A stretch of DNA of 64,000 nt from Cylicocyclus nassatus (Eukaryota; Nematoda; Chromadorea; Rhabditida; Strongylidae): contig CATQJL010000112.1 in NCBI GenBank assembly GCA_958299035.1, positions 81,424,636 to 81,488,635 on the forward strand, read 5' to 3'. A program made the translations under genes and the position numbers. The notes under the pieces are model-generated. The model had not been told where the DNA came from. It ran no database searches and saw only the letters and a list, made by a program, of their open reading frames with translations. This document shows positions 48,398-58,962 of the stretch, piece after piece. Each line of letters starts with the position of its first letter. The first letter of the stretch is position 1.

Positions 48398-50006
48398 CAA
48401 TAAAATGCTTTCATGTATGATGAATCTACAATTTCATGCATATGCATATGATATGCTGTGGCTGCTACTGTCGTTTGCAGTCACGCAGTCAGTGCGGTAG
48501 CGCGACAGTATGAAGCAACTAGAAGCCGTCTCTTCAAGACTTGCCTCATGCACATCTTGCTTGATTTCAAATCTGTTCATCTATCCACAAGTCTCATAAA
48601 TTGAGTCAATGACATAGACAAGAGCACCAGCTTACATAAGCAGCGTTCGTGGAAGAACTTCTTTTGGACACGTCACATATGACGAATTTAAAATTGTAGC
48701 TTTCCTTCTCTATCAGAGCTTTTTTTCTGCAAAAGACTTAGGATAGGGACGGGTAATAAGCGTAAATTGCAAATAAAAAAAATTGCATTTGTATCATAAT
48801 GTAAAGAAAAATTTTCCCCTTTATGAAAATGTAAGCAAGCGCACCCTAAGAGAACGGAACTTGCAAGTAATGTGTCAACACCTCAACACTTACAATTGCT
48901 CGCAACGCCCAGACAAAAACTACAACATTTCCTTAGGCTGCGAGTTTGCGTATTATGATAATGATTTCTGTTTAGATTCCATTGGGGACATTTATATACC
49001 TTGAACCAGGAACCATAGACCTAGACATTTGTTTCAAAGTGTTCTGCGCGTAACTGCTAAAGCTCTGCAAAACCGATTTTTGCTCTGCTAATATCGCCTA
49101 ATCTGCGATGATTCCGGATGTAAAAGAACATCCTCGCTTGCAGCTCAAATTCTGCAGGACTATTGTACTTTAGCGCAATACTTTTTGCTTTTTCTAGCTA
49201 TAAAAGCATTGATTCGTGGCAAATTGAAAATCAACGTAGAGGATAGTCATGTAAGATATTTGAGCAAGTTTTGCAATGTTAGACGTGAAGTAAAAGCTCA
49301 AATGTTCTCTCTTTTTGTTCTATTCAACCTATTGACCTATTGACAATGTGGGCCACAGGTGGCTTAGGGCATTCTCTGATAGTGTTTCTATTGTAGCCCT
49401 CTGCTTCTGCTTGTACTTGTACTTGTGGTGGGTCCTGGATACTTATAGAAAAGTGAATTTATTAGTAGACCGTATATGAATAAGAACGGACAATAAGATG
49501 ATACGAATGACTTAGCTAGCAAGGAGCGCCTTATATGGCGCTCAGTTCCCGCGCATAGGTCAATACAATACCATCACAACAACACAAACATCAACAAATA
49601 TTATGTTACTCTCCAGAAGTTTATATATATTCATGTTTTTCCTGAGAACTTTGATGATGAGCTTTTCTCGACTCAACTTTTCAACTTTCAACAACTCATA
49701 GGTCTCAGCTTCTTCGCAGGCGGCGTAAGGGTGATATGGTCGCCGATGATGGAGCAATGCTGTACGACTTTATACTGGAAAATACTGAAAAGCGCTAATG
49801 AGCCGAGTGGTTTCCTGAAAAAAGTGTAGTAGATGCAAATATTGCGCGAGCAAAGACATATGTGGGTTCGAGTGGTAGGGGAAGAAAACGAAACTACAGG
49901 CTTCCCGGCACAGTAAATATCTGTCCTGCTTCGATGTTTTTCGCCGATCTCTAGCTAAAACTTTAGAATTGGCCTAACACTTAGGACCGCATCATTCATC
50001 CACGCC
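48398..50006. other. Unique stretch, no resolved gene
   Basis: A 73-codon plus-strand frame at 48783-49004 contains MCQHLNTYNCSQRPDK and CEFAYYDNDFCLD. Its four cysteines hint at a secreted exon, but there is no start or splice support. A small hairpin GAGCGCCTTATATGGCGCTC lies at about 49525-49544. Confidence 0.35.
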
Positions 50007-50374
50007 GGGGGGGGGGGGGGAATAGTTCAAAAGAAAGCTTCATATCCCAAAGCACCAAATTTTTAATTTCACGCTGTCTACCTATCCGTAAGTATTTGCA
50101 CCATACTTCACTATAAACTTATTGAGCAAGGGCAAAAAGCTGTATCCGCATGCGCTTTTTGTATGCCTTGATGATTCCCAGTGGCTGACCGTTTCTTTAA
50201 AGTCGTTTTTCTTTCTTCGAAGCAAACGGAAAGCTTCCAAAGTTGTACAGATTATGACCCAAAAGTGCTAAGCATGTTGCTGTTGAAAACAAGCGAGATA
50301 TTCGAGTCATGAAATTTGCGATGAACCTCAAGTTGAAAGTTGGAGTTTATCGGAAAATTCGATTTCCAAAATTC
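50007..50374. mobile_element. Half of a foldback element (relative of 54871-55590)
   Basis: After a 14-base G run (50007-50020), the sequence from AAAGAAAGCTTCATAT through CACGCTGTCTACCTATCCGT, TTTCTTTAAAGTCG and TGCTAAGCATGTTGCTG follows the left arm of 54871-55590, diverged. The opposite arm is missing. It abuts the 3' tail of the CR1-like LINE. Confidence 0.6.
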
Positions 50375-51384
50375 ATTTATTTATTTATTTAACTATAAAG
50401 TCGACATCCAAATGACTCTAGACGAGGAGGATCAATAATTTCAGCGGTCGACCAAAATCTTATACGTCTTTCGTAAACGATACCCCTGTTTGGGGGACAG
50501 CGAGGCCGCCTGCAAAGGCTAGCTGGCCATAACCCAGAGAGGAAAATAAAGGTTTTAGAGCTTCCCGAAAGAACAATAAGACCTAAAAAGAAGGGAAAAG
50601 TACAATAAGACCCTCGGAAGAGGGAAATGATCACCAAGAAAAAAAGATCGAAATGACCACAGGAAGAACACTGTAGCAAAGAAAAAGGATAATTCGAGAG
50701 AGTTGCAATACAAGATGGTAGAGAATCACTGGAGGTAGATGCGTTTTTTTCTTGATTTGGGGAACAAAAACAAAAACGTCGAACATAACGAGGAATTTCG
50801 CCTTCTGGGAGACCAAACCATACATCAGTTAGAATTCGTTGCGGAGAAAAGGAACGTCGAAATCTCAAAAAATTTCCTGGAAAATGGTAGTCAGAATAAT
50901 TTGATTGTGTCCTGTGATTTCCTGGATTTCCCCTGTGATTTTAGAAATTTTTGAACTTCTTTATTGAAAACGAATGTAGATCTCGCGGTGACAGCTTCCA
51001 TTGGGAGCCTATTCCAGTTTTGATACGAGGAAAGAGTTATAGTATTGCTGGTTCCTCACTTTCCCTACTACGAGCCTGAACATGTATCCTCTAGTGTAAT
51101 TGTTGAAATTCGATAGACTGAAAAAAAATCTTGCGTTTCCAATTCAATCCTCTTGGTCATCATTTTGAAGACAATGTTTTGGTCATAAAGGGTTCTTCTA
51201 AACGCAAGAGTAGTAGTGGCTAGAATAGAGAGCCTAGATTTGTATGACAATCGGAATTTTCCAGCTCGGGCAAAAATTCTGGCAGTGAACGATCTCTGGA
51301 CTCTTTCAATAACTTCCGTAAGGGTTTTCTCAGAGGGAGACCATAGTGGAGTGCAATAGTCCAATATACTATTCGTTTTTGGGA
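50375..51384 (-). mobile_element. CR1-like LINE, 5'-truncated 3' end
   Basis: On the minus strand, about 51380-51068 reads LDYCTPLWSPSEKTLTEVIE, then VQRSFTARIFARAGKFR, FRRTLYDQNIVFKMMTKR and ETQDFFSVYR. This is the conserved region after the RT domain in CR1/Jockey-type LINEs. A frameshift near 51000 leads into NWNRLPMEAVTARSTFVFNK, the usual W-N-x-L-P block. The 3' end is an AAAT-type tail at 50375-50390. There is no RT catalytic core, so it cannot move on its own. Confidence 0.78.
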
Positions 51385-51515
51385 ATATAGCCTATGGGGA
51401 GTACCCGTAAGCTATTAGGATTATAGAATTGTTGAGGTTGATGATAGATAAATCATCAACACTCCGGGCGAGCAAGAGGACGCGAAATCTGTTGAGATGT
51501 AAATAAATAAATACA
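51385..51515 (+). repeat. SINE-like 3' tail fragment
   Basis: GGGAATATAGCC leads into GTTGATGATAGATAAATCAT, ACTCCGGGCGAGCAAG and a TAAATAAATAAATA tail. The same blocks recur at about 51592-51640 and 52062-52106. It probably belongs with the tRNA-Gly-headed sequence that follows. Confidence 0.5.
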
Positions 51516-51721
51516 GTCAAAACCTCCTAAAAGCATTTGTACTCAAAAATTGAGATATAATTGTGTTTATGAGTGTAAGCAATTAGATTGGTTATTGAGG
51601 TTGATTCATAGATCATCAACACTCCGGGCGAGCAAGCAAGAATTTAAGGTAGGCACAAATACAACAAATGCATAGAATTGTGTAGACTTAGACATACTAA
51701 TGGAAGCTATAGACAAAAGAG

Positions 51722-52112
51722 AATTTACGGTGGTTCAGTGATAGAATGCTCGCCTGCCACGCGGGCGGCCTGGGTTCGATTCCCGGTCGATGCACCAATT
51801 TGGTGGAAACCAATGTCTCGTTGACGATAGTGGAGTCGTTAGAATTGTTTATTGAGACGAACCCGGTTTTGGACCGGGGAAGCAACCTATAACACAATCG
51901 GGGGCTCCTTATTTAGGTAGTAAGGCGGAGCTGACTCGTGCACAATCGGAATGTCCAGGAAATATATGCAAGAAAAAGGACGCCGCGGCTTGGAGCGGCC
52001 CCTGGAAGATAGGTGCCACTCATTGGTGAGTGATTCGGCACTTAAATATAAGCGGTTGGGGAATATAGCCCGTGGGGAGTTGATGATAGATAAATCATCA
52101 ACAGTGTTTGTT
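51722..52112 (+). mobile_element. tRNA-Gly-derived SINE-like sequence
   Basis: The head (51724-51797) is tRNA-Gly with GCC anticodon: TGGTTCAGTGATAGAATGCT, the anticodon arm CCTGCCACGCGGG, the T-arm GGGTTCGATTCCC, and TGCACCA at the end. The 5' acceptor strand is TTTACGG and no longer pairs with TCGATGC. A body of about 270 bp follows and ends in the GGGAATATAGCC / GTTGATGATAGATAAATCAT blocks also seen at 51385-51515. The encoded CCA suggests origin from a mature tRNA or a tRNA-headed retroposon. Confidence 0.6.
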
Positions 52113-52809
52113 CATGATTTTCCATGCTCGACCATCCTTGAATCTTGGCATTTTATGTTCAGTATAGGTTAGTTCTCAGCATAGGTGCGATAGGGGGAGC
52201 CGGGCTCTCCCCAGGTGAAGGGGGTCTCGGCCGTTCCCGACCTTCCAGGGTGAAGGGGGTATGTGAGTCTAGGGGGGGGGGAGGAAGAGAGAAAAGGTAA
52301 AAAAGCGTGGTATGAAGAGCTCTAATTTGTACCTTATTTAGGCACAAATTGAAAAAAATTTAAAAATTTTCAAAAGAAATTAAAAAATTTTTAAAAATTT
52401 GATTATGAAGATCTGTGCTCCTGTTTCACTGCATCAACAAAAAACGAAAGCAATAAGGTTTATCCCAAAAGATGTACAAGTTAGGAACAACTTCATTTCC
52501 TGCACATCATCATCAACAACGTCACTATCGCTAACGTCAGAGACAACAAGTTCGCTGCCTAAAAAATCTTCTTCTTCCTCCGAAAGGTCATCGGAGTAGA
52601 AGTAGAGTTGCGTGCTAAAGCGTTCTGAGTCGAAATTGGGTTTGAAACTTTCTTCTTCTTCTAAGCGCTTTTTTGATTTTTTTCCTGGCCCTCTGGTAGC
52701 ACCAGGAAGTCAGCAGGTAGGTGACCAGTTTCTTCATACCATTTTTTAGGATATTTTAAAAAGTCGTACGGTAACAGCCTGTCTGGACCACTTATACCAA
52801 TCCTTTAAA

Positions 52810-53652
52810 TGAAGTTTTTAGATAACAATGTGTTTAGTAGAAGGTTGACAAATCTTAAGTATTTGCTTAGATGCTCTATCATTGTACGACTTCTGCGTTG
52901 TGTTCTGATAACAGAGTAGATAGAAAATTTCTTTCTCCACCTCTGCCGTGCTAGTCGGAATGGAAATTAGCTTTGCTAGTAAGTCCATCAGATTTTTGCG
53001 GTAAGTAATGGGAAAAGAGCCAGATTGCATATGCTTTCGCAACACGGGAAGGAAATAGTGCATACTTTTTTTGGGCCTTGTCGAACCCTGGCTTCACCTC
53101 CTCTGGCATACGTCCTGTTAGTTGATTAGAAAGCTGCTCAACTTTTTCTTTAACAGCATCTGCGGAATAGCCAAAAAAAGGAGGTACTATGTTGCGCCTT
53201 GGTTTTTTTCCAATATCATAGGTCATAATGTCACAAGGCGAATAACTTCCAAAAGCATAAAGCACAGAGTTGGGTTCGCACTCCAGCCGGGATCTAAGTG
53301 CAGTAACTATGCTTTGTACTAACACCTTCCTTTTGTTCATATCCATGTTTGTGAATTTAGCAGCCTTGAATTCTTCAGCAACCTGAAGATCAGCAATGGA
53401 CTTCCTGGACATTTCCTCATTGAAACTAGACAATCTGCTTGGATTCCTTATGCAGGAAATCAGAGAGTCTCGCTCAATTGCCAACTCTGTATCAATGTCG
53501 ACAACATTTTCGTCGGTGTAAGATTCTCCTTCTGCCTCGCTGTTGAACTGGAACACATGCGAGTTATCTGCGATTTTGTAAAGTATTCTGCCTGCCGTTT
53601 CCTCTTCAAACTGCCACCCTTTCCAAAACATTGAGGGATATTTTAATAACAA
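52810..53652 (-). pseudogene. hAT transposase, C-terminal half (broken)
   Basis: A 233-codon frame (53652-52951) includes YADxxVDIDTELAIERDSL-type acidic sequence and then DMNKRKVLVQSIVTALRSRL and LYAFGSYSPCDI. This resembles the middle of ZNF862/hAT-like transposases. A frame change near 52990 leads to a segment (53063-52818) with LLAKLISIPTSTAEVEKEIF, the signature of the hAT C-terminal dimerisation domain. No N-terminal BED zinc finger or complete catalytic triad was found. hAT transposases act by cut-and-paste, giving 8-bp duplications as seen here. The call rests mainly on the dimerisation motif and on the matching ends. Confidence 0.72.
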
Positions 53653-54028
53653 GTCATTCTTCTGAATGTCTTAGAGTTTTTGATTTATTGAAACCGACCA
53701 TTCTCTACAATTAGGTGAGTCTAGGCGTTTTCACGAAAGTGACCTTCTTCAGCACTACGTTTACAGAGTATGGATTCCAGAAATGGGCGGGCTTTTGTGT
53801 GAAGGTATGGAAATTCACCAATCTCCCATAGTTTTTTGAGTGTGTGTTAATAATGATGGCATAACTGTCAATCAAAAGCGCATTTTTTACCAAAAAAACA
53901 TAAACATATAACAACGTAACGATAAGCACGCTCAAATAGACGCGTTCGCTCACGTTCCCGTTAGTGCTGATGACGATGTCAATCCACAGCACATTTTTTA
54001 TTATTAACTTGCTCCACCTCGCTCTTAT

Positions 54029-54730
54029 TAGGTCGTCCAGAAAGTTTTTGGGCATGAATTTCAAAATTCATAACTTCTGGTTTTTCTAACCGATTTGACT
54101 GCTTTCACTTTTATGTGAAAGGGTAAGTCATGCTTTTTATAATGACATCTCATCTCCTTAGTAATGCTCATCTGTTGCATAGATAGAAGCGATAGAAGAA
54201 AAATGGTAAAAATTTTGATTTTCTGTGTAGGGTCATAAAAAATCGGATACTTGCAACAAAAATCGGAGCAGTCAGTACTGTGGGTTTTTTCACCAGCTCT
54301 TTCTAACAGGCAAAGTTTGCGCCGATTGAGCGTCTCCACAAAAAGTTATGACTTCCCTGAAAAATGCCAAAATAAGTCAAATTCGCCTTTTTGTATTGCT
54401 TGCTCGTAAATCATAACTTTTCATGGAGACGCTCAATCGGAGCAAACTTTGCACTGTTAGAAAGAGCTGGTGAAAGAACCTACAATACCGACTGCTCCGA
54501 TTTTTGTTGCAAGTTTCTGATTTTTTATGCTACACAAAAATTCAAATTTTGAGTGATCTTGGTTTTGAACTTCTATCTATGCAACAGATGACCATTACTA
54601 AGCAGCTGAGAAGCGTTATAAAAAGCATGACTTACCCTTTCACATAAAAGTGAAAGCAGTCAAATCGGTTGGAAAAATCAAAAGTTATGAATTTTTGAAA
54701 ATCGTGCGCAAAAACTTTCTGGACGACCTA
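54029..54730. mobile_element. Mariner-like foldback element (TAGGTCGTCCAGAAAG ends)
   Basis: The ends are TAGGTCGTCCAGAAAGTTTT and AAAACTTTCTGGACGACCTA. Inverted arms continue for more than 200 bp (TTTGACTGCTTTCACTTTTA and its complement; GAGACGCTCAATCGG near 54326 and 54427). TA is at both borders. There is no coding region. It resembles the ends of 37475-38419. Confidence 0.82.
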
Positions 54731-54870
54731 TACAATGTGGGCTGGCTGTGGCTTTCATGGGTCACCGAAGCAAATGATTTTTAGAGCCGGGAAGCAAAGA
54801 AGCCCTAACATGCCGTATACCATTCGAAAGCTGAGATCATGGAGAATCGACGTAGACCGTCGACTTTTTT

Positions 54871-55590
54871 CTAGGGGCCGCATGCACTAACCTCCCCGCT
54901 GGGGAGCGGATCGCAGCTCAGAAGAAAGCTTTATATTTCGAAACTCCAGATACCTGGATTTCACGCTGTGTACCTATCCGTAAGTATTCCTACTACCCTT
55001 CACTATGAACATGTTGAAGAGGAGCGAGAAGTTGCACGAACCGCATTTTCCAGCCTTTGTATGATCCCTGATGATCCCCGGCGCTTTTCTTTAAAGTCAT
55101 CTTTCTTTCTCCGAAGTTAACGAAAACCTTCCAAAGTTGTACCGAACATCTAACACAACAGTGCTAAGCATGTTGCTGATGAGAACAAATAAGTATTTAA
55201 AAAGTCCAATTTTTAGGTAAACCTCAAATTTCGACCTGTGGATCATCGAAAATTTCATGACTTCAAAACATCATTTGTTCTTATCACGAACATGCTTAGC
55301 ACTGTCGGGTTGGATAATCTGCACAACTTTGGAGGTTTTTCGTTAACTTCGGAGGAAGAAAAATGACTTTAAAGAAAAGCGCCGGGGATCATCAGGGATC
55401 ATACAAGAGCTGGGAAATGCGGTTTGTACAGCTTCTCGCCCCTCTTCAACATGTTCATAGTGAAGGGTAGTAGGAATACTTACGGATAGGTACACAGCGT
55501 GAAATCCAGGTTCCTGAAGTTTCGAAATATAAAGCTTTTTTTTAAGCTGCGATCCCCTCCCCGCGGGGATGTTAGTGCATGCGGCCCTAG
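54871..55590. mobile_element. Foldback element (GGGGCCGCATGCACTAAC ends)
   Basis: Arms of about 330 bp are inverted: GGCCGCATGCACTAAC on the left, GTTAGTGCATGCGGCC on the right, with CACGCTGTGTACCTATCCGT and its complement inside. CTAG stands at both edges. The flanks form the GACCGTC-TTTTTT motif that is uninterrupted in the related element at about 21163, which supports insertion there. A diverged half-copy is at 50007-50374. Confidence 0.82.
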
Positions 55591-55968
55591 GTCTTCTGTG
55601 CCGCGAGATATGAGGGATTTTATGTGCTTCGAAAATTAACTGATTTTGTGTCCTCACTTTCTGCTCTCCAAATGAATGCTACGAGGATAAATAAATAATA
55701 TATATAAACATAAATACCGTTTCTTTTGTAAATTTATGAGTGTACTTGTTGCTTGAGGTACTTAGCCTGCAAAACCTTTTAATAACTATTTTTATCATAT
55801 TCTCAGTGTACAATACCAATCTCAGCCCAGGTGAAGGGGGTCATCGGGAGTTTGGCCTCAAAGTGAAGGGGGTAAGATCCATCACTCCCTCTATCGCAAC
55901 TATGGTTCTCATTAGTAAGCGTTCCAAGATTGTTATCCGTTTATCAATATAACGTCAATACAGCAAAC

Positions 55969-56005
55969 AGGTCGACGTTTCGGCAGGGTCGCCTTTTTCA
56001 AGACC
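55969..56005 (-). ncRNA. Degenerate hammerhead-ribozyme-like motif
   Basis: On the minus strand the sequence reads AGGT, then CTTGAAAAA, a GGCG/TGCC stem II remnant, GAAAC, GTC and GACCT. The flanking AGGT/ACCT helix I and the GAAAC-GTC half are intact, but the CTGANGA half is mutated. It lies just downstream of the GIY-YIG coding end on the same strand, where PLE terminal repeats carry such motifs. Confidence 0.5.
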
Positions 56006-56103
56006 TGGAAAGTGAGTCAGTACATTCGACGCTCCAAGGGTAGACATACCTTCAGCGATACACTTCAAGTGGCTGTCCACCACTCTGACACTTAGTCAGG
56101 CCA

Positions 56104-56606
56104 CTATATGCTAACTCTTGCGATGGAATGAGGTTTCCTTTTAAGGTCAGACTCAAATCCACACAATGATAAGAATGGGACGAGCTCACTACTGATAGCC
56201 ATTTTCTCTTCCTTTCTGTTCAGTTTGGGACATTTGGACATGATCCAACAAGCCTCTATAGTCTTTCGTGCTGCAATGTCGGTTTCTTTCGAAAGGATAG
56301 CAACGTTAATTTGAAACTCTAGGTCATGGCAAAGCACACGATGTGCGCCAAGAGGCGTGGACACTCGCGATTTTCTCATTCCGTCCAAATGTTCGTTAAT
56401 TCGTACATACAGCGGTCTTCTTGTTTCCCCAATATATTCTTCCCCACACAGTTTACAAGATATCAAGTACACAGCGCCACGACACATGCAATCTCCCGGT
56501 TTGTTAGAATTGCATATATTACAGTCTGTTTTTGAACAGGCTGGATCGTAACCTCTGTTACGCACCAGGCGCTGCTTGAGGTTTGGGGGTGGGACTTTGA
56601 CAACTC
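56104..56606 (-). pseudogene. PLE GIY-YIG endonuclease domain
   Basis: The frame reads RVVKVPPPNLKQRLVRNRGY, then a Cys cluster CSKTDCNIC-GDCMC, then VYLISCKLCGEEYIGETRRP, YVRINEH and KTIEACWIMSKCP. These are the zinc-binding linker, the GIY-YIG core, the catalytic Arg and the Glu-containing helix of Penelope-like endonucleases. It ends at a stop at 56104. The natural connection to the RT thumb is interrupted by the foldback element 56610-57659, which supplies the unrelated N-terminal part of this open frame. The domain itself looks intact. In PLEs it nicks target DNA for priming. Confidence 0.88.
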
Positions 56607-56609
56607 TAA

Positions 56610-57659
56610 CAAGGGAAGGAAGGTGGGTCGAGTGGCCTTTCAAAATGAGATGGGTATCATCTTGTAGGGCTTCGAACGCTGATTTCAAATCTGCCTTCCT
56701 TTTCTGAGGCGCGTTTTTGGGCGAGGAGTTATGAGGGTTTTTAAGGGGTGGGAGTCGATGCAAGTACAATCAAGGACAACACATCGCTGTGTGCTGTCTG
56801 GTGTAGTGGTTAGTGTGGTGGTCCTGCAGGTAGAGGCTCCCAGGTTCGAATCTCCGGTTGTGGTTTTTGTTTTGCTGGTCCACAAAAATTTTGTATGAGC
56901 ATGGGCAGCGTCCACACACCACCTCCTGTTTCTTTTAACTGCAAATGTCTTCAAAAAAGTTTTATTTCGCTACTTTTTAAACGTCTATGTGCCCTGATGA
57001 AAGGAGAGGACAAAATGTGCAAAACATAGGCATTTTTCACAATGAGAGCAACGAATGTAGACTACTTCTGAACAAATCGAATGGTCACAGTCTCCTTTCA
57101 AATTGGAAGGGAAGCAGTACTGTGCAAGCGTTTCAAAATCTCCTGGATTTGCATCAAGGTAGCCGCTGGCGTACCAGGAATAAGCTGAACATTGCCGAAT
57201 ATGTTGTGAACATTGTGACCTCTAACGTTCACCGGGGTGTTACGTGACAAATTGATTCTTCTGACATTTCTACCACTTCAAATCACTTGCAAAGACCTTC
57301 AGAGAAAGCAGTTGTTCCTTCCAGATTCTGATAAAAGAAACAGGAGGTGGTGTGTGGACGCTGGCCATGTTCATACAAAATTTTTGTGTACCAGCAAACG
57401 AGAACCGCAGCAGGAGATTCGAACCTGGGAGCCTCTACCTGCAGGACCACCACACTAACCACTACACCAGACAGCACACGGCGATGTGTTGTCCTTGATT
57501 GTACTTGTATCAACTTCCACCCCGCAAAAACCCTCATAACTCCTCGCCCAAAAACGCGCCGCAGAAAAGGAAGGCAGATTTGGAATCAGCGTTCGAAGCC
57601 CTACAAGATGATACCCATCTCATTTTGAAAGGCCACTTCGACCCACCTTCCTTCCCTTG
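56610..57659. mobile_element. Foldback element with tRNA-like sequence in both arms, TAA duplication
   Basis: The ends CAAGGGAAGGAAGGTGGGTC and GACCCACCTTCCTTCCCTTG are complementary, and arms run about 330 bp. TAA is duplicated at 56607-56609 and 57660-57662. The third PLE copy has the empty site (TTA at 63518-63520). Each arm carries a tRNA-like promoter: A-box GGTGTAGTGGTTAGTGTGG and B-box GGTTCGAATCTC, plus strand at 56801-56854 and minus strand at about 57415-57470. The centre (56945-57335) is unrelated sequence. A 3-bp TWA duplication suggests PIF/Harbinger (inference). Confidence 0.85.
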
Positions 57660-57786
57660 TAAGCATATTTTGCAGGCCGGCTTTATGAACGCAGTTTCTA
57701 ATCGCAGCGCTTAACTTATCCGATATGAATGGCATAAGGAATGACACCATTTCGCAACCGACATCATTGAAAACTGTAGCATTATC

Positions 57787-58006
57787 AGTATTGTCCATGT
57801 TCGGCTATCCTTGAACCTTGGCATGGCTTGTCACTTGAGAGGTGTGGTTTGAGCGATTGACCAAGATGGTACACAATTTATTATTGTACTACAGTGGCCT
57901 ACGTTTCGGCGCTGTCGCCTTCGTCAGAGCCTTGGCCAGAAGCAAAACGGAAGTCGAGAGACCGCCGATACACTCTTGGTCAATCGCTCAAACCACACCT
58001 CTCAAA
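57787..58006. mobile_element. Retrozyme-like hammerhead insertion, left copy
   Basis: This 220-bp insert is flanked by a 12-bp duplication TGTAGCATTATC (57775-57786, 58007-58018). It is the exact inverted counterpart of 61332-61551. It has 31-bp inverted arms (TTGAGAGGTGTGGTTTGAGC type) around a hammerhead motif. Since it sits inside an inverted duplicate, it probably arose with its host segment and not by an independent insertion. Confidence 0.82.
57896..57931 (-). ncRNA. Hammerhead ribozyme motif, left copy
   Basis: Identical to 61407-61442 but on the minus strand: GGCT, CTGACGA, A, GGCG-ACAG-CGCC, GAAAC, GTA, GGCC. See that entry for the fold. Confidence 0.75.
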
Positions 58007-58375
58007 TGTAGCATTATCCTTGTGACGAACGTTTGTGTTTTCGTTTTTCGACAGCAGGTAACCGTTTGCGTGTGCAATTTGGATAGCCTGTTTGGTCGAT
58101 GCGGATTCTAGAGTGCTATTTAAAGACACTCTTTTTGACGTTCGCAGCATGTTTCCGATAATGCTAAGTTTCATTTGAATTGGGTGTGCAGAGGAGTAAT
58201 GTACAAGTATGTTCTTATTGGTTGGTTTTCTATACCAGCGTGTTCTGTACTCTCCTCTGCATAAGCAGATCTGGACATTGAGGAATGGCAACCATCCCTG
58301 CTTAGGCGTTTCCCTTGTGAATTTGATGTCAGTTGATTGAGCATTGAGTATGTCAAAGCATAGATCCATTTCCGC

Positions 58376-58958
58376 TTGTACTTTCCTGGGAGATACACAA
58401 AATCGAGTTACAACTTTTGAGAATGGCCCCTAAGGGCGAAGAAGAACTTTATGTATAGTTTGATTAAGAAATGTGTAGCTAAGGAATTGTATTGTGAACG
58501 ATTTCTGCCTGGGAGCCTCTGGAATAGAGTGGTGAGTGAGTCTAAGAGCATTTGCTACTCGATTCGCTCCAATGCCAAAGTGCGATTACAACGAAAATTC
58601 GAGAAGTTATTAGAAAGTAGACAATCATCCAAAACAGTAACGTCCACCAACCTTTGTTTGTCAGACCACCAAAATGCTACTCATACTGACCACAATGAAT
58701 TCATTCAGTCTCGAGTCACTATTGCTGGCGGTGCAACAAAATCAAAAGATGCCTCATCCTTACTCAGTTTGGGGCCAAGCTTCTCACCCGCGCAATCATT
58801 ATGTCCTGGTGTCATGCGTAAAATTGTAGGCAACTTACAGCAAGTTAAGATCGCTTACGATACAAAGCAAAGATAGAACAACAATCTAAACCGAGAGTGA
58901 CCGTGGCAATGCCTGCGATACCATTCCCGCCCATCATAACTTATAATAACGGGCTAAG
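58376..58958 (+). pseudogene. PLE N-terminal domain, copy 1
   Basis: The frame 58451-58876 includes KELYCERFLPGSLWNRVV, then AGGATKSKDASSLLSLGPSF and ends QVKIAYDTKQ. A one-base shift then continues as KPRVTVAMPAIPFPPIITYN. The LSLGPSF and IPFP motifs are conserved in Penelope-like proteins upstream of the RT fingers. The piece stops at about 58958 and the RT fingers are missing. Its 5' side is joined to an inverted RT C-terminus. Confidence 0.78.
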
Positions 58959-58962
58959 GATG

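Larger units (their letters stand above)
52180..55904. mobile_element. hAT element with transposase remnants, nested insertions
   Basis: The ends CATAGGTGCGATAGGGGGAG and CTCCCTCTATCGCAACTATG are complementary at 18 of 20 positions. The 8-bp flanks are GTTCTCAG (52172-52179) and GTTCTCAT (55905-55912). Both ends carry paired GTGAAGGGGGT motifs. The inside holds a minus-strand transposase remnant (52810-53652), a mariner-like element (54029-54730) and a foldback element (54871-55590). Without these two inserts, it is about 2.3 kb. Confidence 0.88.
57663..58376 (-). pseudogene. PLE RT C-terminus and linker (interrupted)
   Basis: On the minus strand 58369-58018 codes for FDILNAQSTDIKFTRETPKQ through TRWYRKPTNKNILVHYSSAH and SKRVSLNSTLESASTKQ. 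After the 220-bp insert, 57786-57663 continues with NATVFNDVGC, MPFISDKLSAAIRNCVHKAG. This is the RT thumb and the linker leading to the endonuclease. The frame would continue into 56606 if both inserts were absent. At 58376 it is joined head-to-head to the plus-strand N-terminal piece. Confidence 0.85.

Noticed and set aside
56991..57040. CTGATGAAAGGAGAGGACAA followed by AAAAC, flanked by CTATG/CATAG, as a further hammerhead
   Set aside because: The core half-site and an outer helix are present, but no helix II can be formed and GAAA is missing. I treat the resemblance as weak.
57237..57628. Several 70-90 codon frames present in inverted copies at 57.2-57.6 and 61.7-62.1 kb
   Set aside because: They lie in the arms and centre of a foldback element and translate tRNA-like sequence. 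Their conservation reflects recent duplication.
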